DNA of 64,000 bases from UBA1672 sp964351365 (GTDB taxonomy: Bacteria; Pseudomonadota; Alphaproteobacteria; Micavibrionales; Micavibrionaceae), in assembly GCA_964351365.1 (NCBI GenBank), contig CAYGNP010000010.1:1-64000 (forward strand), written 5' to 3'. The first letter of the stretch is position 1. Each line of letters opens with the position of its first letter. Under the pieces are notes generated by a model. It saw nothing but the letters and a program-made list of their open reading frames with translations, did not search any database and was not told where the DNA came from. Below are positions 8,217-17,130 of the stretch, piece by piece. Position numbers and translations under genes: made by a program.

Positions 8217-9989
8217 ATGGTTGATTCAAATAATTCCGTTGCAAATATTAGCCTGATTGAAAAGGCGCGAGCCTTATATTCTGAGGGTCATATTCTGTCG
8301 GCGGTTAAGGCGTTGATTCAGGCCGTGAAAGAAAACCCCCAGTCACATCAAGCGTATGGATTACTTGGGGATATTTACTCTGCTCAGGGGCAGAGCGTGC
8401 CTGCGGTTGAAAATTATGGTCAGGCTGTGGTTTATTGCACTGATGATTACCAGTATAAGCAAAAGCTGATTGGCGTTGTTCAGGGAATGCATTTTAAGAA
8501 AATGAATCCGCAGCTAAAGGGGGTTTTGATAGAGTGTCTTGAAAGCTCTGACGTTGATTTGCACCATTTTGGGAGGGCGTGGCTAAGTATTAATAAAGCT
8601 GATAAGGCTGTCGGGATGCTTTTGGCCCTTTCGAAGCATAAAAGTTACGATAGTTTTTCTCGTGCTCTTGGGGCCTTTCGCAGTCTTGATGGTCTTGTTG
8701 ATGCATTTTTCCTGACTGGTTTTGGTTTGTTTGTCGTAGCGGATCCGGATTTTGAGAGATGGGTTCTGTTTTTAAGGCGGTATTTGTTTTTTGCACAGAT
8801 GGAAAACCGCAGCGTATTTTCGTCGTCCGAGGGACGGGATATGGTGATTTGTGCGTTGAGCCGTTATTGTTTTTTGACCGATTATATTTTGCCTGTAAGC
8901 GCAAAGGAGAATCAGCAGCTTGATGACCTTGCAGTTCAAATAGAGGGAGGAAAAAATCATGATCTGGCGCTCATCGCAATTTACGGGTGTTATCGGCGGC
9001 TCTTTACACTTGATAATGCGCGTGAGGTTGCAGATGATCTTGAAGGGGGTGAGCACGTTTCGCAAATTCCTAAATCGCAAATTGAGGATTATTTTAAGCA
9101 GCAGGCTATCAAAGACAAATTGCCGCAGCTAACTGCTGTTACAGACGGTGTCTCTGCATCAGTGCAAGAGCAATATGAAGCTTTTCCTTATCCAAGATGG
9201 CTTGCGGCGCACCGGTTACTGCATAACGAAGAGATTGAGGGGGCCCTTAAGGGGAAAAAAGCCGAGATTTTGGTTGCGGGTTGCGGGACAGGGCAGGAGG
9301 CAGTGCAGTTAGCGTATGTTTTTCCAGATGCCGTGATCACAGCCGTTGATTTAAGCCGATCGAGTCTGGCTTATGCTGTATGCAAAGCGCAGGAATCTGG
9401 TCTTAGTAATTTACATTTTTATCAGGGCGATATTATGGCGCTGGGTGATTTGGCGCAGCGCTATGATTATATCACCAGTGCGGGGGTGTTGCATCATCTA
9501 GGCAAGCCGGAAGCGGGGTGGGCAATTTTGCGCGGCCTTTTAAAAGCCGATGGTTTGATGCGTATTTCTCTCTATAGTCGTCAGGCGCGCTGGGCGGTTA
9601 ATGCGGCGCGCAAAGCAATTGCTCTGGGGGGCATTGGGTCTGATGGTGCTTCTATTATTGATTTTCGTCAGTCGATTGATCGTTTTTTGAAGCATAAAGA
9701 AATTAAAAATATTCAGAATTTTTACGATTATTATAATCTGAGTGAATGCCGGGATTTGTTGTTTCACGTCCAGGAGCATCAGTTTGATTTGATGCAGATT
9801 AAAGAGATTTTGCATAGGCTTGAGTTGGAGTTTTGTGGTTTTTACATGTCACAGAGTGTTCTTAATAAGTATGTCCGGCAAAACAAGGATGATCCGCAAG
9901 GCATTGATCTTGAAAGATGGGCCGTTTTCGAGGAAAAAAATCCGGATATATTTGTAAGTATGTATAATTTTTGGGTCCGGGCGGTATAA
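8217..9989 (+). CDS. TPR-domain SAM-dependent methyltransferase
   Basis: 590 residues. TPR-like repeats occupy about 13-80 (EKARALYSEGHILSAVKALI, HQAYGLLGDIYSAQGQS), followed by a helical region to about 310. A class I SAM methyltransferase domain follows. Before it comes the QYEAFPYPRW signature at 319-328 typical of this TPR-methyltransferase group. Motif I is ILVAGCGTGQE at 351-361, the acidic residue after strand 2 is in ITAVDLS, and motif IV-like DYITSAGVLHHL follows. The substrate is unknown; related proteins are often seen near glycosyl or surface-modification genes, but none is adjacent. The domain order is clear and the start follows the upstream gene by 18 bases. Confidence 0.8.
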   Translation: MVDSNNSVANISLIEKARALYSEGHILSAVKALIQAVKENPQSHQAYGLLGDIYSAQGQSVPAVENYGQAVVYCTDDYQYKQKLIGVVQGMHFKKMNPQLKGVLIECLESSDVDLHHFGRAWLSINKADKAVGMLLALSKHKSYDSFSRALGAFRSLDGLVDAFFLTGFGLFVVADPDFERWVLFLRRYLFFAQMENRSVFSSSEGRDMVICALSRYCFLTDYILPVSAKENQQLDDLAVQIEGGKNHDLALIAIYGCYRRLFTLDNAREVADDLEGGEHVSQIPKSQIEDYFKQQAIKDKLPQLTAVTDGVSASVQEQYEAFPYPRWLAAHRLLHNEEIEGALKGKKAEILVAGCGTGQEAVQLAYVFPDAVITAVDLSRSSLAYAVCKAQESGLSNLHFYQGDIMALGDLAQRYDYITSAGVLHHLGKPEAGWAILRGLLKADGLMRISLYSRQARWAVNAARKAIALGGIGSDGASIIDFRQSIDRFLKHKEIKNIQNFYDYYNLSECRDLLFHVQEHQFDLMQIKEILHRLELEFCGFYMSQSVLNKYVRQNKDDPQGIDLERWAVFEEKNPDIFVSMYNFWVRAV

Positions 9990-10027
9990 AATATGTTAAT
10001 TTTGGGCATTAAATTTGGGGGTGTTTT

Positions 10028-10411
10028 ATGATTTTTTCTTTTTACCTTTCACTTCTTGCTTTTTTGTATCTTTATCTTTCGTTTCTGGTCATTCAGGGGC
10101 GCATTAGCGGTAGGATTAGCATTGGCACTGGCGGTGATGAGCGTTTTGAGCGCAAGGTGCGGGCACATGGAAATTTTGTCGAAACGGTGCCTGTCGCTGC
10201 TCTCTTGCTGTTTGCGCTCGAATATCAGCAGGCTTCGGTTTATCTGTTGCATGCCGCGTGGCTGTTGCTGATTGCGGGGCGTGTCATTCATCCGCTTGGC
10301 ATGGTGCGTACGACCGGTAATTTCAGGGTGATTGGTATGATCCTTACCTATGCTTCTACTGCGCTGGGCGCGGTTTTTAACTTGTATTTTGGGGTAATTG
10401 GCGTATTTTAA
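10028..10411 (+). CDS. MAPEG-family membrane protein
   Basis: 127 residues, four hydrophobic helices, with the family signature ERKVRAHGNFVETVPVAALLL at about 40-60 (Arg-Ala-His-x-Asn-x-x-Glu). MAPEG proteins include membrane glutathione transferases and related enzymes; bacterial members are mostly uncharacterised. The 3' end overlaps the convergent EamA transporter gene by 35 bases. Confidence 0.8.
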   Translation: MIFSFYLSLLAFLYLYLSFLVIQGRISGRISIGTGGDERFERKVRAHGNFVETVPVAALLLFALEYQQASVYLLHAAWLLLIAGRVIHPLGMVRTTGNFRVIGMILTYASTALGAVFNLYFGVIGVF

Positions 10412-11306
10412 GCTTACTCTCGCGGTAGAGAATAAAGGCATTGCTGGCGATGATGAGGCTTGCGCCGAGAATGACGTTCAGGCCGGGAGCCTTGTTCCAG
10501 AACAAATAATCAAAGAGCATTGTCCAGATGATCATTGAATACATGATGGGGGCGATGAGGCTTGCTTCGCCGAGGCGGTAGCTTTGGGTTTTGAAGAGCA
10601 GGGAGAGCAGGCCCGTGATCCCAAGTCCGATAATTAGCCATAGCGCATTTAGTGAAATATCCTGCTTTACCTCTGCCCAAGGCCAGTGCAGGGCACAGGT
10701 GAGCGTGCCGAATAATACAAAGTAGAAAACCGTGGTGTTGGCGTTTTCGGTTTTACCCAGCCAGCGCAGGTAAATATCCACGCATCCGGATGAAAATCCC
10801 CAGCCCAGGCCGATCAGAACGCCGATCAATGGAAGGGCGGAGACATCTGACGTGGGGTTGGCCATAACGATTACGCCTGTAAAGCCTACAAGGACGGCGC
10901 TGAGGCGGTATATGCCAACGCGCTCGCGCAGGATGGGGTAGGAGAGCAAAACCGTCCAGAGCGGCGAGGTGAAAAGCAGTATTGTGGTTTCAGCCAGCGG
11001 CATGATGGAGAGCGCCCATGCGCCCAGAATGATGCCGATTGTGCCTATGGCGCTGCGGAAAAGGTGGGCGAGGGGTTTTTCCGTTTTGAGATGGAAGAGC
11101 TTGCGGGCGTAAAGCAGCCAGGCGAAAAGGGCTACAAGCGAGAAAATATTGCGGAAAAATGTAACCTCTACGGGGCCGAAGTAAACGGCCAAAAGCTTGG
11201 CGAACAGGCTCATTGCGGCGAGCATGAAAGCATTAAGCGCAGCGCATATAATGCCCATAAGAAGGGGTGTTTTTGCGGGTAAATTCATGGGTTTTAGGCA
11301 TATCAT
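10377..11306 (-). CDS. EamA/DMT-superfamily exporter (copy 1)
   Basis: 309 residues with about ten hydrophobic helices in the duplicated EamA arrangement. Family features include FFRNIFSLVALFAWL after helix 2, ETTILLFTSPLWTVLLSYPILRERVG in the first half, and GEASLIAPIMYSMIIW in the second. These inner-membrane carriers generally export metabolites or amino acids. A second, related copy lies at 12205-13086 with the same orientation, separated by the HD-domain gene. Start choice is uncertain: an ATG at 11288 is equally possible and neither has a good ribosome binding site. Confidence 0.8.
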   Translation of the reverse strand: MICLKPMNLPAKTPLLMGIICAALNAFMLAAMSLFAKLLAVYFGPVEVTFFRNIFSLVALFAWLLYARKLFHLKTEKPLAHLFRSAIGTIGIILGAWALSIMPLAETTILLFTSPLWTVLLSYPILRERVGIYRLSAVLVGFTGVIVMANPTSDVSALPLIGVLIGLGWGFSSGCVDIYLRWLGKTENANTTVFYFVLFGTLTCALHWPWAEVKQDISLNALWLIIGLGITGLLSLLFKTQSYRLGEASLIAPIMYSMIIWTMLFDYLFWNKAPGLNVILGASLIIASNAFILYRESKLKIRQLPQNTS

Positions 11307-11399
11307 AAAAAAAGGCTTAATGAATTATTTTCTTGTATTTTTTGAATGGTCTTTGTTACACCAAGTACAATTATTTAATAATAGCTGGGTGGTGTGATT

Positions 11400-12239
11400 A
11401 TGAGTAGATCTGTTAGCAAGGCAAGACGCGTTGCGGCTGAGGCTGGATGGGGAGGTTTTGAGGGGAAAGGTTCAATTATCGGCGAAGATGATTGGGCGTT
11501 CATTCGTGAAATATCTGATCGATTTCCAGAAAGAGAGCCTTCTATTTTCGACCGGTTTCACTCCTTTGAGAAGATGCATCCGCGTTCGCGCGTTCGTAAT
11601 GCTTTTATTGAGCTTCGGCAGGTTCCGCGAGAGGGGCTTAAGCAACGAGGTGTTGATGTTCAGAGCGTTTATGATCATAGTAAAAATATGGAGGTCTTTC
11701 TCAGGGCGGCCTTTGATAAGGGGCGTATACAAGCAAGCCACAAGGATCAAAGGAAAACAATCCAAAAGGCGGCATTTCATGATTTAACCGAGGCATTGAT
11801 TACTGATTTTACACCGAAGGATCAAAGCCGCATTAGCGCGGATGAAAAGACACGTTTGGAGGATCTGGCGGCTAAGTTATTGTTTGAGGCTTTTCCTGAT
11901 CGTTATCAAGACTTTCAAAAGTATAAAGACAAGAAGACCAAATGGGATGAGCGTGTAAAAATTGCTGATGTGATTGAGTGGCTTGCCGATTGTGTCGTTT
12001 CCGATATTCCTGAAACTCAAATCTCTCAAGAAATGTTGAGGGGAATATTTGATACTTTGTCTAAATATCCTAGATCTTCGGCCAAGATTGGTTGGAGGCC
12101 TGCACAAGCTCTGTGGGATTTATCCAATGATGCTAAGAGGCTTAATAAACTTAGGCAACTATATCCAGATAAAGCAGATTTTCGCCGTGCGGTTTGTCAA
12201 TATATTATAGCCCCCGGCGCTTATACTCCCGGTGCATGA
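11400..12239 (+). CDS. Divergent HD-domain protein (YfbR-like phosphohydrolase?)
   Basis: 279 residues, soluble. The pattern VYDHSKNMEVF (His93), KAAFHDLTEALITDFTP (His127-Asp128 and Glu131) and VKIADVIEWLADCV (Asp190) matches the H...HD...D metal-binding layout of HD phosphohydrolases, especially the YfbR-type 5'-nucleotidase arrangement HD-x-x-E. The N-terminal 80 residues (VAAEAGWGGFEGKG...) and C-terminal 80 residues are not recognised. ATG 11400 has GGTG upstream; a GTG two codons earlier is an alternative. The 3' end overlaps the convergent transporter gene by 35 bases. I infer a nucleotide phosphohydrolase role only from the motif. Confidence 0.6.
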   Translation: MSRSVSKARRVAAEAGWGGFEGKGSIIGEDDWAFIREISDRFPEREPSIFDRFHSFEKMHPRSRVRNAFIELRQVPREGLKQRGVDVQSVYDHSKNMEVFLRAAFDKGRIQASHKDQRKTIQKAAFHDLTEALITDFTPKDQSRISADEKTRLEDLAAKLLFEAFPDRYQDFQKYKDKKTKWDERVKIADVIEWLADCVVSDIPETQISQEMLRGIFDTLSKYPRSSAKIGWRPAQALWDLSNDAKRLNKLRQLYPDKADFRRAVCQYIIAPGAYTPGA

Positions 12240-13086
12240 TGTATAGCTGCGCGCTCAGAATGAGGGCCGTGCCGATGAAGATGGAGGTAAAATCAAGATC
12301 ATATTTCCAGATCAAGATATCAATCATTATTGTCCAGAGCAGGGACGTATAGCCAAAGGGCGTGACCACAGAGGCCGGGGCGAATTTATAGGCGCTGGAG
12401 ATAAAAAACTGGCCAGCACCGCCGGTTATGCCGACCATCAGGAAGATCCAGAGTTGATCGGGTGTTATGGGGGACCAGATCCAGGGCATGAACAGGCCGG
12501 GAATAGTTGCGCCAGCAAGGATGAAGTAAAATGTAATCGTTAGCGAAGATTCGCGTTTTAAGCTGCGCAGGACTATGAACATGCTGGCGTGGAAAATGGC
12601 GGCAAGAAGACCTAATGCGAGGCCGAGCATGCTGAAGGCGCCGCTAGGCTGGGCGATCACGATGATGCCGATCAAGCCAACAATAACCGCGCTCCAGCGG
12701 TGGATGCCGACATGTTCCTTGAGGAAGAAAAAGGCAAAGACAGGCGTGAAGATAGCAGAGGTGAAAAAGATCACCGTTGCGTAGGCAATGGGCAGCATCG
12801 AAAGCGCACCAAATGTGGTGATCAGGCTGATTCCGCCAATAATTGCGCGCAAGGCAACAAGTTTTGGCTTGTCGGTTTTTAAAATATGGGTGTTTTTGCT
12901 GAGGATGATGTAGAGAAAAAACGGGATGAGAACGATGATGTTGCGGTAAAAAGCGATTTCTGCGACGTGGTGTGTTTCGGAGAGGAACTTTGCTCCCGCG
13001 CCCATGATGGCGAAGAAAAAATTGGCCAAAATGCAGTATATGGCTGCTTTTGTGATGTTATCGCTTAGGTCATTAATTTGACTCAT
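12205..13086 (-). CDS. EamA/DMT-superfamily exporter (copy 2)
   Basis: 293 residues, about ten hydrophobic helices, a paralogue of the carrier at 10377-11306. Shared landmarks include EIAFYRNIIVLIPFFLY, ATVIFFTSAIFTPVFAFFFLKE and the second-half segment APASVVTPFGYTSLLWTIM. The two genes point the same way with the HD-domain gene between them, so they may stem from an old duplication followed by insertion. Transport substrate unknown. It starts 69 bases from the end of ilvC, with the ilvC terminator in the gap. Confidence 0.8.
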   Translation of the reverse strand: MSQINDLSDNITKAAIYCILANFFFAIMGAGAKFLSETHHVAEIAFYRNIIVLIPFFLYIILSKNTHILKTDKPKLVALRAIIGGISLITTFGALSMLPIAYATVIFFTSAIFTPVFAFFFLKEHVGIHRWSAVIVGLIGIIVIAQPSGAFSMLGLALGLLAAIFHASMFIVLRSLKRESSLTITFYFILAGATIPGLFMPWIWSPITPDQLWIFLMVGITGGAGQFFISSAYKFAPASVVTPFGYTSLLWTIMIDILIWKYDLDFTSIFIGTALILSAQLYIMHREYKRRGL

Positions 13087-13097
13087 GTTTTATCCTG

Positions 13098-13137
13098 TAA
13101 AAAAACCCTCTGAAAATATTAGAGGGCTTTTTTTAAT
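13098..13137 (-). terminator. Rho-independent terminator of the ilv operon
   Basis: Stem CCCTCT/AGAGGG (about 13106-13111 and 13121-13126) flanked by A and T tracts, extended by A-T pairs across one unpaired C. It follows the ilvC stop at 13155 in the minus direction, so it closes the ilv transcript. The T-run on the other strand would let it also act in reverse. Confidence 0.75.
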
Positions 13138-13154
13138 TCAGATGTCTAAAAATT

Positions 13155-14189
13155 CTAGTTTTTGTCTTTATCAACCAGTTTGTTCGCGCCGATCCAGGGC
13201 ATCATGGCGCGAAGTTTTGCGCCTGTTTCTTCGATCGGGTGCCCTGCTTCGCGCTCACGGATTTCAACGAGGCGGGTCAGGCCTTCCTTGTTGCCGCCCA
13301 TGAAGTCTTGCACGAATTTACCGGATTGGATGTCGGCGAGGATGCGTTTCATCTCTTGCTTGGTTTCGGGCGTGATCACGCGCGGGCCGGAGACGTAGTC
13401 GCCGAATTCCGCCGTGTTGGAGATGGAGTAGCGCATATTCGCCAAACCGCCTTCATACATCAGATCAACGATGAGTTTAAGTTCGTGCAGACATTCGAAA
13501 TAGGCCATTTCAGGCGGGTAGCCTGCTTCGACGAGGACTTCATAGCCGCATTTCACGAGCTCGGATGCGCCGCCGCAAAGTACGGCTTGTTCGCCGAACA
13601 AATCGGTTTCGCATTCGTCCTTGAAGGTGGTTTCGATAATGCCGGAGCGTCCGCCGCCAACAGCCGAGGCGTATGATAGGGCAAGGTCTTTGGCTTTGCC
13701 GGATGCGTCTTGCGCCACAGCAATAAGGCAAGGCACGCCGCCGCCCTTTTGATATTCGCCGCGCACGGTATGGCCTGGGCCTTTTGGGGCAACCATGATC
13801 ACGTCCAGATCAGCGCGAGGTTTGATGAGGCCGAAATGGATGTTCAGGCCGTGTGCGAACATTAATGTTGCGCTTTTTTTGAGGTTTTTCTCAAGCTCGT
13901 CACGGTAGATGTCGGCTTGATGTTCATCGGGTGTGAGCATCATGACAACATCCGCTTCGGCTGCGGCCTTCGCGGGCGGCATAACGGTGAAGCCTGCTTT
14001 TTCGGCTTTTTTCGTAGAGGATGATCCATCGCGCAGACCGATAATTACGGTTTTAACGCCGCTATCCTTGATATTTTGAGCGTGGGCGTGCCCTTGTGAG
14101 CCGTAGCCGATGATCGCGACTTTTTTGCCCTTAATGAGGTCAAGGTTGCAATCTTTGTCGTAATAGACATTCAGTGATGTTTGGTTCAT
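13155..14189 (-). CDS. ilvC: Ketol-acid reductoisomerase (NADP+), class I
   Basis: 344 residues, normal length for class I enzymes. It converts acetolactate or acetohydroxybutyrate to the dihydroxy acids of valine and isoleucine synthesis. The nucleotide-binding motif GYGSQGHAHAQN lies at about residues 25-36. The Mg-binding residues are in KDECETDLFGEQAVLCGG and the C-terminal domain carries ECLHELKLIVDLMYEGG. Start chosen at 14189 because AGGAAA precedes it and the protein then begins MNQTSLNVYYDKDCNLDLI, as in relatives; the open frame upstream is not conserved in character. It is the last gene of the leftward ilv operon, after the LysE gene, and is followed by a terminator. Confidence 0.95.
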   Translation of the reverse strand: MNQTSLNVYYDKDCNLDLIKGKKVAIIGYGSQGHAHAQNIKDSGVKTVIIGLRDGSSSTKKAEKAGFTVMPPAKAAAEADVVMMLTPDEHQADIYRDELEKNLKKSATLMFAHGLNIHFGLIKPRADLDVIMVAPKGPGHTVRGEYQKGGGVPCLIAVAQDASGKAKDLALSYASAVGGGRSGIIETTFKDECETDLFGEQAVLCGGASELVKCGYEVLVEAGYPPEMAYFECLHELKLIVDLMYEGGLANMRYSISNTAEFGDYVSGPRVITPETKQEMKRILADIQSGKFVQDFMGGNKEGLTRLVEIREREAGHPIEETGAKLRAMMPWIGANKLVDKDKN

Positions 14190-14310
14190 TGGTATTTCCT
14201 GCGCAGCATGTGCCATGTTTGTTGCCTCTTTATATTCGTTAAGTGAAAGCATAAAACAGGGTTTTGCGGGTGAAATCAAGGGATAATGTGGGGTATAGGA
14301 TTGTATTTCA

Positions 14311-14946
14311 TTATCCCCCGCTTTGTGTTGACCAGGCAAACCATAGCGCGATGAGGGCAAGAAGGGCAGATAATATGCGCCGGACAATCATGCGTTTATG
14401 CGTGTCCTGAAGGAAATTTCGGGCAGTACCGGCGAGCATCACGATCATTATGTGGATGGTTGTTGCGATGAATACATACAGGCAGGTCAGCCCGATGGCT
14501 TGTGCAGCAATTGGGCTGGATGATGAAATAAATGTTGGTAGAACAGCGATATAGAACAGGCCGGCCTTGGGGTTGAGGAGGTTTGTGACAAGTCCGCGGC
14601 GGAAGTTTTTTATGTTTTGGGTATATATATCCTGTTTGATATCAGGGTCTTTTTCTTCTGTCTTCCAGCCGTCCCATGCAAGCCAGAGAAGGTATAGAAT
14701 GCCGCCAACCCGCAGGGCCTGATATAATGCTGGCGAGCTTGTAATGAGGGTTGCAATGCCTAGCGCCGCGGCGATGCCAATCGTCAGAAGCCCTAGTGCA
14801 ATTCCCAGGGTTGTGAAAAACCCGGATTTCTTGCCTTCTGTAATGCTGATGATCGCCAGATAAGCCATGTTAGGGCCGGGTGTTAATTCAATTATGATGC
14901 ATGTGGTTATGAAGCCAAGTAGCAAATTTGCGGATATTGCATCCAT
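14311..14946 (-). CDS. LysE/RhtB-family amino acid exporter
   Basis: 211 residues, six hydrophobic helices, with the family signature IELTPGPNMAYLAI near residues 19-32. The second landmark is the middle segment VTNLLNPKAGLFYIAVLPTF. These inner-membrane carriers export amino acids such as lysine, homoserine, threonine or leucine. It starts 9 bases after the ilvN stop, with AAGG at good spacing, and precedes ilvC, so it is embedded in the ilv operon. The context suggests export of a branched-chain amino acid or precursor, but that is inference from position only. Confidence 0.85.
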   Translation of the reverse strand: MDAISANLLLGFITTCIIIELTPGPNMAYLAIISITEGKKSGFFTTLGIALGLLTIGIAAALGIATLITSSPALYQALRVGGILYLLWLAWDGWKTEEKDPDIKQDIYTQNIKNFRRGLVTNLLNPKAGLFYIAVLPTFISSSSPIAAQAIGLTCLYVFIATTIHIMIVMLAGTARNFLQDTHKRMIVRRILSALLALIALWFAWSTQSGG

Positions 14947-14955
14947 GATATTGCC

Positions 14956-15522
14956 TTAAGCCCCGATTGCGTTTTTTCCCCGTGAAATGGCGGCGATCCC
15001 TGTGCGCGATACATCGATGAGGCCGAGCGGGCCCATGAGGTCGATGAAGGCATTTATTTTTGAGGGGGTGCCGGTGATTTCAAAGACAAAAGATTCAAGG
15101 GTTGAATCTACGGCGCGGGCGCGAAAAATGTCGGCGGAGCGCAGGGCCTCGATGCGTTTTTCGCCGGTGCAAACAACTTTGACAAGGGCAAGTTCTCGCT
15201 CGACGTAATGACCGTCTTCAGAAAGGTCTGAGACCTCTAGTACAGGAACGAGGCGCTCCAGCTGAGCTTTGATCTGATCGATTACGTTTGGTGTGCCGGA
15301 GCAGGATATCGTGATGCGCGAGAGATGCTTGCTGTGATCGGTTTCGGCAACGGTCAGGCTTTCGATATTATAGCCGCGTCCTGAAAAAAGGCCCACAACA
15401 CGAGCAAGAATGCCGGGCTCGTTATTTACCAGAATTGCGAGGATATGGGTTTCTTCTGCCTGCTGCGCGGGGCCTGTTCCGTAGACGCTTTTACTTGGTT
15501 TTTTATTTTGGGCGGTGCTCAT
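14956..15522 (-). CDS. ilvN: Acetolactate synthase small (regulatory) subunit
   Basis: 188 residues. An ACT domain at about 26-100 (HILAILVNNEPGILARVVGLFSGRGYNIESL) binds valine for feedback inhibition. The C-terminal ALS_ss domain follows at about 105-182 with RELALVKV and the end LMGPLGLIDVSRTGIAAI. The N-terminal about 25 residues (MSTAQNKKPSKSVYG) are an extra low-complexity tail. It works with the catalytic subunit encoded at 17131-18945. Unusually, a membrane protein gene separates the two; this gene starts 13 bases after that gene's stop. Also called ilvH in some species. Confidence 0.93.
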   Translation of the reverse strand: MSTAQNKKPSKSVYGTGPAQQAEETHILAILVNNEPGILARVVGLFSGRGYNIESLTVAETDHSKHLSRITISCSGTPNVIDQIKAQLERLVPVLEVSDLSEDGHYVERELALVKVVCTGEKRIEALRSADIFRARAVDSTLESFVFEITGTPSKINAFIDLMGPLGLIDVSRTGIAAISRGKNAIGA

Positions 15523-15535
15523 GGGTTTTCTTTCC

Positions 15536-17101
15536 TTATCGTGCCTTCTTTTTCCTATATATATCGTAGCGAATCAAGCCTTCGTTTGGTAATTTGCGTT
15601 CCATGTAGGCGAGGCGGTCTATGTTCAGTGTTTTTTCCAACTCGTAATTCTCCCAAATTTTAGTAAATTTTGGATCTGTTTCTTGTAGATAATCGAAGTA
15701 ATTAAATAGTTTTTCTTTTTCAGAAGGAAAAGGAAAATGGCCAATAATAATCGTTTCAGGTTCATATTCTTTGATATCCTGCGCAAGAATAGTTGTGAAT
15801 TTTTGCTGCGTTTTTAAATCAACTGTATTTTTTTTATTTAAAAAGAAAGTGCTGAACCACATATATGGGAAACGCGAGGCATGGGTGCATCCGGTGTAAA
15901 TTGATAATTCATGCGTCATATTGATCATGTCATTAAGCAGCAGGAAAGAGCAGGGGGTTTGAGCGGTTTTTACGATTGATGCGAGCGTGGAGTTTTTATA
16001 TTGCTCGTGCGATGGTATCTTGGATATGTTTTTGTAGGATATTAAAAGGCTGTAGGTAATTACGCAAGCTACGCAAAAAAAACTCAGATTTTGAGTGTGT
16101 TGGGTTACTTTGAGTTTTACAAGCATGCGCTCTGCGATGTCTTTAAGCAAAAGCCCCATGGCACAATTGAAGAAAATTGTTGCAGCAGTGGCCTGGTAGC
16201 TCCAGCCTTTTCCCTGCAGCATAAAGGGAATGAGGCAAAGAATGGATATATATAAAAATATGTGGATTAGCGGCGGTACGTTTTTAAGGAAGAATTTTAC
16301 AATCACGAGAATCATGAAAGCCTGCGTCATTAGTAAAAAAGCGGTATGTATGGCCGAGGGGTAAATGTCGTTTGCATAGTATTTCAGAATATCGGGCAGG
16401 ATGATATTCAGGAAATCGGGGAAGAGAAAAATTATTGCAGCGCAGTAGAGGGAAAACATGCCAGACAATGCTAAAAAATCTGAATCCCTTATGATGCTCA
16501 TGCGTTTTTGAGTTATAGACCGATGGAAGAATAAAGCGGCAGGGACGATACCATAGTGAGGTTTGAGCAGGATCAATATGCTCGCCGGGATCAGGATTGC
16601 TCCTGTGAGTGCTGCGCTTAATTTTACTTTTTGAGTAATTAAGATTTGCAGCAAAACGAGTGGGAAAAGACCAAGGGCAAGGAGTTGATCTTTCTGGCCG
16701 AAATCGTGTCCCATTTTTAGGGTGTTTGTTAGAAGAAATATTGACAGTATAATATAGCGATCTGATGGTTTTAAAGTATCCATTCTTTTCAATAGAATGT
16801 TTGTTGCAGCAATTGAGAGAGCGAGCAGAGCAAAAACATAGATATTCGTTGCATGATATATTGGTATGCCAAGTTTTGAGAGCAGCACCGCGGGGATTTG
16901 TAAAATCATGCTGAGCGGGGGGTTGGTGTCGTAGTAGCCCTGGCTCATGCTCATGCCGTCCAGCATGCGCCCTGCCGAGAGGGTCAGGAAGGCGATGTCA
17001 GGGTTGATGGCGTTTGTGAATTGGCTAATCGCCCATGGGATGAGGGCGACGAGCAGGGCGAAAAAAGCGATGGGATAGAGGTTTTCCTGTTTCAGTGTCA
17101 T
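15536..17101 (-). CDS. Polytopic membrane protein, GT-C glycosyltransferase-like
   Basis: 521 residues with about ten to eleven hydrophobic helices in the first 360, then a soluble C-terminal part of about 160 residues. The first extracytoplasmic loop carries NPDIAFLTLSAGRMLDG ... GYYDTNPPLS, resembling the acidic loop 1 motif and downstream Pro of GT-C enzymes (PMT/ArnT-like). The C-terminal part has MWFSTFFLNKK and a sequence near GHFPFPSEKEK. No strict family assignment is possible. It lies between ilvB (29 bases upstream) and ilvN (13 bases downstream), all on the minus strand, so it should be co-transcribed with them. GT-C enzymes use lipid-linked sugars; there is no evident link with branched-chain amino acids. 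Confidence 0.6.
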   Translation of the reverse strand: MTLKQENLYPIAFFALLVALIPWAISQFTNAINPDIAFLTLSAGRMLDGMSMSQGYYDTNPPLSMILQIPAVLLSKLGIPIYHATNIYVFALLALSIAATNILLKRMDTLKPSDRYIILSIFLLTNTLKMGHDFGQKDQLLALGLFPLVLLQILITQKVKLSAALTGAILIPASILILLKPHYGIVPAALFFHRSITQKRMSIIRDSDFLALSGMFSLYCAAIIFLFPDFLNIILPDILKYYANDIYPSAIHTAFLLMTQAFMILVIVKFFLKNVPPLIHIFLYISILCLIPFMLQGKGWSYQATAATIFFNCAMGLLLKDIAERMLVKLKVTQHTQNLSFFCVACVITYSLLISYKNISKIPSHEQYKNSTLASIVKTAQTPCSFLLLNDMINMTHELSIYTGCTHASRFPYMWFSTFFLNKKNTVDLKTQQKFTTILAQDIKEYEPETIIIGHFPFPSEKEKLFNYFDYLQETDPKFTKIWENYELEKTLNIDRLAYMERKLPNEGLIRYDIYRKKKAR

Positions 17102-17130
17102 ACAACTTAAAAACCTCTATCCGTTAATTT

